Source of the DNA: Xenorhabdus kozodoii
Lineage (GTDB): Bacteria; Pseudomonadota; Gammaproteobacteria; Enterobacterales; Enterobacteriaceae
Reading direction: 5' to 3'
Assembly: GCF_002632875.1 (NCBI RefSeq)
Contig: NZ_NJCX01000003.1
Span: forward strand, 124,001 to 188,000
DNA length: 64,000 nt
A program made the translations under genes and the position numbers. Each line of letters begins with the position of its first letter. Within the stretch, counting starts at the first letter, position 1. This document shows positions 58,919 to 64,000 of this stretch, one piece after another. The notes under the pieces were generated by a model. The model did no database searches, was not told the origin of the DNA, and saw nothing but the letters and a program-made list of their open reading frames with translations.

Positions 58919-59704
58919 TCAGCGCCTTGAACCCACCATATACTCCCTTGGCGGCTTCCCCATCATCTTCCTGAAAAAGGTGACAAACGCACTATCATTG
59001 GCAAAACCCAGTTCCTGTGCAATATAGGACAAGGTCTTATTCTGCGCCAATAGCTCTACCGCCTTTACCAATCGCCACTGCTGCCGCCATTGTTGATAAT
59101 TCATTCCAGTTTCACGCTGAAATATCCGGGTAATGGTTTTCTCACTCGCGCCAATATAAGTCGCTAATCTGTGCAATGATGGCGGTAATTGTTCAAGGGA
59201 TAACTGCGTTAAACGCCGATCAAAAGGCAGGGGCAACAAGGTGGGCTCTCTGCGCGCCTCACGAAGCTCATCAAAAAATACCGCCAGCAAATTTGCCCCT
59301 TTTCCCTGAAACCAATCAGCGTTAAAAGGAGATATCGCGATACGCGCCAAAACAGCCTGTAATAATGGTGTGGCTTCCAATACTTCACTTTGTGTTGAAA
59401 GTAACGCTTTTTCCGTGGCATTCAAAGAGTCAGTGTCCAAATAAATGGAGCGATAGCCTACAGAGCCACACATTTCTGCCCGATGCCGAGTTTTGGGCGG
59501 TATCCATGCCACTCTGGTTGGCGGCAAAATAGAGAGCTGATTTGCCAGTGTGATCTTGATACAGCCCCGCTGGGTAAACAGCAATTGCCCCATATCATGT
59601 TGATGAAAACCAGAATCGTGCTGTCCCATTTCTGCGGCGATCCCGATTACCGGCATATTCAACCTATCGGGATTAAAATGGTCACTTTGTTGCAGCCACG
59701 CCAT
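58919..59704 (-). CDS. AraC-family transcription regulator next to MFS gene
   Basis: A 261-aa regulator with a cupin-type N-terminal sensor (VGIAAEMGQHDSGFHQHDMGQLLF and VAWIPPKTRHRAEM) and a C-terminal double HTH at about 175-260 (LATYIGASEKTITRIFQRETGMNY and ELGFANDSAFVTFFRKMMG). This is the NimR/YdeO-like group that usually controls an adjacent divergent transporter. The start at 59704 has AAGGA 6 nt upstream; the ATG two codons before it is too close to that site. The paired MFS gene is divergent, about 120 nt away, and is the likely target. Confidence 0.88.
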   Translation of the reverse strand: MAWLQQSDHFNPDRLNMPVIGIAAEMGQHDSGFHQHDMGQLLFTQRGCIKITLANQLSILPPTRVAWIPPKTRHRAEMCGSVGYRSIYLDTDSLNATEKALLSTQSEVLEATPLLQAVLARIAISPFNADWFQGKGANLLAVFFDELREARREPTLLPLPFDRRLTQLSLEQLPPSLHRLATYIGASEKTITRIFQRETGMNYQQWRQQWRLVKAVELLAQNKTLSYIAQELGFANDSAFVTFFRKMMGKPPREYMVGSRR

Positions 59705-59826
59705 GTTCATTCCTTCTGACTGAATGTCCGATTAGATAAATAAATAGTCTTTATTATCATAAATAGACAGCAACCAGAATGCTAATCTTTCGAGCTATAG
59801 CCCACTTACTCAGCAAAAGAAAAATC

Positions 59827-60969
59827 ATGCAAACTAAGCTATCACTTTGGCTCGCCATCGCCTTGATGATGTTCCCGCAGATCGTAGAAACCCTCTATAG
59901 CCCTGCATTAACCAGTATCGCCGATGGATTTTCCGTCAGCCCAAAGCAAGCCGCCCAAACACTGTCACTCTACTTCTTTGCTTTTGCCCTCGGTGTTGTC
60001 GTATGGGGACGTCTGTGTGATGTCATTGGCAGACGCCCAACCATTATTGCCGGCCTAATGCTTTATGCTCTCGCTTCTCTGCTGGCATTATTGACCCAAC
60101 AATTTTGGCTCTTACTCGTTGCCAGAATGCTATCGGCTTTCGGGGCAGCCGTTGGCTCTGTCGGTACACAAACCATTATGCGCGATACTTACCGCGGTGA
60201 AGAATTGGCGCATGTTTTTTCCATTATGGGAATAGCCTTAGCCATCAGCCCTGCCATCGGTATGCTTAGCGGCTCAATATTGAACTACCTGGCTGGCTAT
60301 AGAGCGGTCTTCGCTGGGTTAACCACTCTGGCGGTTATCCTGACTTGCTGGTCTATTGTTCGATTACCAGAAACCCGGCCCATTAACGTGACGAAAGTGA
60401 CTGTATTTAGTACGGCAATCATGTTGTTTAAAGATATTTCAATTTGGCGAAATGCGTTTTTGATCGCATTTTTCAATATTTGTTTGTTTAGCTACTACCA
60501 ATTAGCCCCTTTTATTTTCAAACAACTTGGATTACCACAGGAACTCTTTGGCTATACTGGCCTGTTATTGGCTTTAGGGGTTGGGTTAGGTTCGCGATTA
60601 AACCAATACTTATTAAAGCAACAATGGGGATCAACCCAATTAGTTTCCCTCGCTGCATTAATAAGTTTATTAAGCGGTGTCGGGGTATACCTGCTCGAAA
60701 ATAACGGGTTCTTTATTTTGCCAATGTTGGGGATCGTTATCGCTTATGGGTTAGCAATCCCAAATATTTTAGCTTCTGCATTAGCTAACTATTCGGATAG
60801 GCTGGGCACTGCCGGCGCTTTACTGGGGATGTTTTACTATTTATTGCTGGGACTGGGTTTAGCACTATCAGGCTGGAGTCAGGCTTTGGGCAGTGTATTG
60901 ATATGTTGTGGGATCGCTACGGTTGTTTTATCTCTTTTGCATACAGACCAAAAGAAAAAAAGCCCCTAA
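59827..60969 (+). CDS. MFS drug-resistance transporter (Bcr/CflA-like, DHA1)
   Basis: A 12-helix exporter of 380 aa. The start MQTKLSLWLAIALMMFPQI at 59827 fits the family; the frame is open 16 codons upstream. Motif A appears as GRLCDVIGRRPTI around 72-84, and motif C-like GIALAISPAIGMLSG near 140-155. The divergent AraC gene suggests induction by the exported compound, which is unknown. The pair is inserted between gltA and ybgI relative to E. coli. The 3' end overlaps a terminator of the converging ybgI. Confidence 0.88.
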   Translation: MQTKLSLWLAIALMMFPQIVETLYSPALTSIADGFSVSPKQAAQTLSLYFFAFALGVVVWGRLCDVIGRRPTIIAGLMLYALASLLALLTQQFWLLLVARMLSAFGAAVGSVGTQTIMRDTYRGEELAHVFSIMGIALAISPAIGMLSGSILNYLAGYRAVFAGLTTLAVILTCWSIVRLPETRPINVTKVTVFSTAIMLFKDISIWRNAFLIAFFNICLFSYYQLAPFIFKQLGLPQELFGYTGLLLALGVGLGSRLNQYLLKQQWGSTQLVSLAALISLLSGVGVYLLENNGFFILPMLGIVIAYGLAIPNILASALANYSDRLGTAGALLGMFYYLLLGLGLALSGWSQALGSVLICCGIATVVLSLLHTDQKKKSP

Positions 60970-60999
60970 CTTTCAAAATGGAAATAAAATCCAGGGGCT
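60961..60999 (-). terminator. Terminator of ybgI overlapping the MFS gene end
   Basis: AGCCCCT (60961-60967) and AGGGGCT (60993-60999) pair across a 25-nt loop. On the reverse strand a T-run follows, lying inside the last codons of the MFS gene. Confidence 0.6.
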
Positions 61000-61012
61000 A
61001 TTAACTAAAACA

Positions 61013-61756
61013 TCAAGCCGGATTAGGAATATCAATAAAAGTCACATTTAACCCATAATTATTCACCAACCACTCACCGAGCGCTTTAATACCATAACGC
61101 TCGGTTGCATGGTGTCCTGCCGCAAAAAAATGCAGCCCCATTTCACGGGCAACATGGATCGTTTTTTCTGATACTTCCCCGGTCACGAAGGCATCAACAC
61201 CAAACTCAGCCGCCTGTTCGATGAAACTTTGACCACCACCGGTACACCATGCCAGTGTGCGGATTTCTTCTGGTGCATTGTCACCACAATGCAGTACTTT
61301 TCTCTCCAGGCTTTTTTCAAGACGTTCAGTCAATTCTGCGGGTGTAATAGGTTGGTCAAAAGCGCCGTGAGGGAGAAGAGCATCGATCTCGCCTATCATC
61401 TTTACACCCATCTGGCGCGCCAATTGGACATTGTTCCCCAAGGCAGGATGAGCATCCAGCGGCAAGTGATAGCCGTACAGGTTGATATCATTACAAAGGA
61501 GTGTTTGTAAACGGCGACGTTTCATGCCACGGATAACGGGAGATTCATTTTTCCAAAAATACCCATGATGAACGATGACAGCATCCGCTTCAAGGCGAAC
61601 AGCTTCATCTAACAATGCCTGACAAGCTGTTACGCCTGTGATCACCCGCTGAACATGGGAACGGCCTTCCACCTGTAATCCATTGGGAGCGTAGTCTTGA
61701 AATTCACGGATCTTCAATTCCGTATTGAGCACATGCTCCAATTCAACATTGTTCAT
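61013..61756 (-). CDS. ybgI: Nif3/DUF34-family metal-binding protein YbgI
   Basis: Widely conserved DUF34 (Nif3-like) protein with a di-metal site; proposed as a GTP cyclohydrolase-like or metal-insertion protein, but function is unproven. Metal ligands include VIVHHGYFW near 63-70 and AAGHHATERYG near 215. The start at 61756 (MNNVELEHVLNTELK) gives 247 aa, equal to E. coli, with AGGGG upstream; 18 further upstream codons are open. Confidence 0.93.
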   Translation of the reverse strand: MNNVELEHVLNTELKIREFQDYAPNGLQVEGRSHVQRVITGVTACQALLDEAVRLEADAVIVHHGYFWKNESPVIRGMKRRRLQTLLCNDINLYGYHLPLDAHPALGNNVQLARQMGVKMIGEIDALLPHGAFDQPITPAELTERLEKSLERKVLHCGDNAPEEIRTLAWCTGGGQSFIEQAAEFGVDAFVTGEVSEKTIHVAREMGLHFFAAGHHATERYGIKALGEWLVNNYGLNVTFIDIPNPA

Positions 61757-61845
61757 CACATTCCCCTTGTCGCTTAGCTTTTTCTTCACCATAAAATACA
61801 TACCTGCCATGAATTAAGTCAAAGTAGATTGATATAAATCCAATA

Positions 61846-61950
61846 TATACCAATCTAACTTCAATATGCGTGTGATTTCTCCCCGCGAAGCGGGGAGAAA
61901 TCAGGTTTCATATAGTATTGTAAATTGCAACTTGAAGTTTAATGCGTATA
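61846..61950. repeat. 105-bp palindromic repeat, copy 4 (hairpin-occupied form)
   Basis: Begins TATACCAATCTAACTTCAAT and ends CTTGAAGTTTAATGCGTATA. The central hairpin at 61875-61903 is GATTTCTCCCCGC-GAA-GCGGGGAGAAATC. Flanking arms equal those of the 75-bp copy at 24549; the extra 30 bp here are TCCCCGCGAAGCGGGGAGAA plus ATCAGGTTTC. Confidence 0.87.
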
Positions 61951-62047
61951 AAGCAAAACACCCTGCCAGCATAAACCGGCAAGGTGCCAAAATATATATT
62001 CAAGATGTGATTCAAAATGCCTGATTAGGCTTCGTCATAATGTCATT

Positions 62048-62257
62048 TTAGCGATTTCGAGTACCCGAAGCCATTTCTGAACTTTCCAGCCATACAGGTT
62101 TATCACTGGTTTTTAACCATACTTTATGTAGATAGCTGTAAAAACGGGCACGATCACGACGAAACAGCATAACAGGAAACGCAATGACACCGAGTGTAAT
62201 AGCGCCGATACGCCGCAAGAGAACCTGATGCCAAGAGTAGTCACGATATAGAGACAT
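62048..62257 (-). CDS. ybfA: YbfA family protein
   Basis: Small 69-aa protein with one hydrophobic segment (about 15-31: [17 protein letters not shown]) and the conserved block [24 protein letters not shown]. coli YbfA (68 aa) is located beside kdp in the same divergent arrangement. Function is unknown, although E. coli ybfA is induced by some stresses. Confidence 0.88.
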   Translation of the reverse strand: MSLYRDYSWHQVLLRRIGAITLGVIAFPVMLFRRDRARFYSYLHKVWLKTSDKPVWLESSEMASGTRNR

Positions 62258-62604
62258 TGATACCCCCTCATGGGCTTAACCTGTAAGATGCGTAAAATTT
62301 TATCTTATAAAGTGAAAACTTACTACTCATCCGACCACTTTTTTAGTGGCATAAATCACCTTTTTTCTTTGGTTGCGTAATTTAATTACAAAATTATACT
62401 TAAACAGAAACAAAACAAACAAATTGAAAACAAAAAATTAACCCAACGGAATTTGCTACACTTCCCTTATGATACTTTGTCGATGAATTCCGCGGATTAT
62501 TGGTACTTTTTACGCTTTCAGGAACTTTTTTAATCATTTCTTTGTATGGTCATTCCTATGCTGTAACTACCTATTTCTTAAAGAAATAAGCAAGGAGATA
62601 CACC
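62258..62604. other. 347-bp ybfA/kdpF intergenic region
   Basis: Very A+T-rich. By analogy with E. coli it should contain the KdpE-controlled kdp promoter; I cannot place the KdpE site with confidence. No open frame with family support. Confidence 0.5.
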
Positions 62605-62694
62605 ATGAATATATTCCTCATTCTTGGCATTTTTCTGGTGGCACTACTATTGAGTTATCTCATTTATGCGTTATTGAATGCGGAGGATTTCTAA
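62605..62694 (+). CDS. kdpF: Potassium-transporting ATPase small subunit KdpF
   Basis: A 29-aa single-helix protein, MNIFLILGIFLVALLLSYLI plus YALLNAEDF. KdpF stabilises the KdpFABC complex (29 aa in E. coli). AAGGAG stands 7 nt before the ATG. Its stop codon is directly followed by the kdpA ATG. Confidence 0.94.
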   Translation: MNIFLILGIFLVALLLSYLIYALLNAEDF

Positions 62695-64000
62695 ATGGTG
62701 GTATCCGCTTTTTTACTGATTGCCAGTTTCCTGCTCGCACTGTTTCTATTAGGAAAACCGCTCGGTAATCTGATCGCCAGACTGGTCGAAGGGGAGTTAC
62801 CTCGCTGGATAACAAAAACCGAAACCATCCTATGGCGTGGTTGTGGCCTACAACGGCCGGGCAGCGATGTCAAAGAAATGAACTGGTGGCAGTATGCTCT
62901 CGCTATCCTCATATTTAATATAGCAGGGTTATTGTTGCTGTTTACACTGCTCATCAGCCAAGGCCATCTGCCACTGAATCCACAACAGTTTGCCGGTATG
63001 AGATGGGATTTGGCACTTAATACTGCGATCAGTTTTGTCACGAATACCAATTGGCAAGCCTACAGCGGAGAAAATACCCTCAGTTACCTGAGCCAAATGG
63101 CCGGATTGACGGTGCAGAATTTTTTGTCTGCGGCAACGGGAATTGCTGTGGCTTTTGCCTTAATCCGGGCGTTTTCCCGTCAAGGCACCCAAACCGTGGG
63201 AAATGCCTGGATCGATATCACACGCATCACGCTATATTTGTTGCTGCCACTCGCGCTCATTATTGCCTTATTCTTTGTTAGCCAAGGTGTTATTCAAAAT
63301 TTTTCCCCTTATGTCCTTATCCATCCCCTTGAAGGACAACAACAATGGCTTCCTATGGGACCAGCCGCTTCTCAGGAGGCGATAAAACTGTTGGGAACCA
63401 ATGGGGGCGGTTTTTTTGGGGCAAACTCAGCCCATCCATTTGAAAACCCGACTGCACTCAGTAACTTCGTCCAAGTCCTGGCTATTTTCCTGATCCCCTG
63501 TGCATTATGTTTCGCATTCGGTCTGGTTGTTGGCGACAATCGCCAAGGATATGCCCTTCTCTGGGTCATGGGCATTGTTTTCATTGTTGCCACCAGCGTT
63601 GTCATGTATGCCGAAACCGCAGGCAATCCCCACCTTATCCATCCTAATATCAGTCACCACTTTAATATGGAGGGGAAAGAATCCCGCTTTGGTATCCTGG
63701 CCTCTTCTCTCTATAGCGTTGTCACGACGGCCGCTTCCTGTGGGGCCGTAAATGCAATGCATGACTCCTTTACCGCACTGGGCGGCATGATACCGCTCTG
63801 GTTAATGCAGATTGGTGAAGTCATCTTCGGTGGAGCCGGCTCCGGTCTTTATGGCATATTGCTGTTTGTTCTGCTTACCGTATTTATTGCAGGATTAATG
63901 ATTGGCCGGGCACCAGAATACTTAGGCAAAAAAATTGATGTTTATGACATGAAAATGGTCGCACTAGCGATTTTGGTCACGCCTTCGCTTGTTTTATTAA
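62695..64000 (+). CDS. kdpA: Potassium-transporting ATPase channel subunit KdpA (partial, runs off right edge)
   Basis: Channel-like K+ subunit of the P-type ATPase KdpFABC, induced at low K+. The reading frame is open from 62695 to the window end (435 codons); family length is about 557 aa. The selectivity-filter repeats are visible in [34 protein letters not shown] and later [14 protein letters not shown]. About ten membrane helices lie within the window. kdpB and kdpC should follow outside. Confidence 0.96.
   Translation, partial: MVVSAFLLIASFLLALFLLGKPLGNLIARLVEGELPRWITKTETILWRGCGLQRPGSDVKEMNWWQYALAILIFNIAGLLLLFTLLISQGHLPLNPQQFAGMRWDLALNTAISFVTNTNWQAYSGENTLSYLSQMAGLTVQNFLSAATGIAVAFALIRAFSRQGTQTVGNAWIDITRITLYLLLPLALIIALFFVSQGVIQNFSPYVLIHPLEGQQQWLPMGPAASQEAIKLLGTNGGGFFGANSAHPFENPTALSNFVQVLAIFLIPCALCFAFGLVVGDNRQGYALLWVMGIVFIVATSVVMYAETAGNPHLIHPNISHHFNMEGKESRFGILASSLYSVVTTAASCGAVNAMHDSFTALGGMIPLWLMQIGEVIFGGAGSGLYGILLFVLLTVFIAGLMIGRAPEYLGKKIDVYDMKMVALAILVTPSLVLL

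Overview
The window is a chromosomal segment of a gammaproteobacterium of the Morganellaceae, most likely Xenorhabdus or Photorhabdus. The evidence is Enterobacterales-type gene order, proteins very close to their E. coli counterparts, moderate to low G+C, an ERIC element, many short TATACC-ended palindromic repeats, and an RHS gene with an insect-pathogen flavour at the left edge. The genus is an inference; no rRNA or species marker is present.

Layout. 1-2.7 kb: accessory region with the 5' part of an RHS gene, an unrecognised 367-aa gene and repeats. 2.7-12.2 kb: dusC, rhlE, then divergent cecR-ybhG-ybhF-ybhS-ybhR (TetR-controlled ABC exporter), and ybhL. 12.3-15.9 kb: moaACDE behind a Moco riboswitch (no moaB), and yvcK/ybhK. 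16-23.6 kb: uvrB with a LexA box, bioBFCD and divergent bioA around a BirA operator. 23.6-26.8 kb: repeat-rich stretch with an orphan 194-aa gene, pgl and ybhA. 26.8-32.3 kb: modABC, acrZ, modE and modF. 32.5-36.4 kb: a CPBP protease gene, gpmA, aroG and pnuC. 36.8-37.5 kb: five tandem tRNA-Lys(UUU) genes, three of which carry a 64-nt structured insertion in the T-loop. 37.7-46.4 kb: tolQRAB-pal-cpoB with ybgC, and cydAB-cydX-ybgE. 47-58.8 kb: the TCA cluster sdhCDAB-sucABCD with divergent gltA. 58.9-64 kb: an AraC regulator and MFS exporter pair, ybgI (Nif3 family), ybfA, kdpF and the start of kdpA.

The order follows the E. coli 15-18 minute region with small losses (moaB, nadA, zitB, the gal operon, ybhMNOPQ, ybhBC, mngAB) and small insertions. 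The genes cover cofactor synthesis (molybdopterin, biotin), molybdate and NMN uptake, central carbon metabolism, respiration, envelope integrity and DNA repair.

The most unusual element is the tRNA-Lys array. In three of five genes the T-loop is interrupted immediately after A58 by 64 nt that can form several small hairpins. Differences among the three copies keep the predicted pairing and the GNRA tetraloop, and all three share substitutions elsewhere in the tRNA body. The second notable signal is a 105-bp repeat family whose central hairpin has a constant GC core and distal arms that differ between copies yet stay perfectly complementary. One near-identical 75-bp copy lacks the hairpin entirely.
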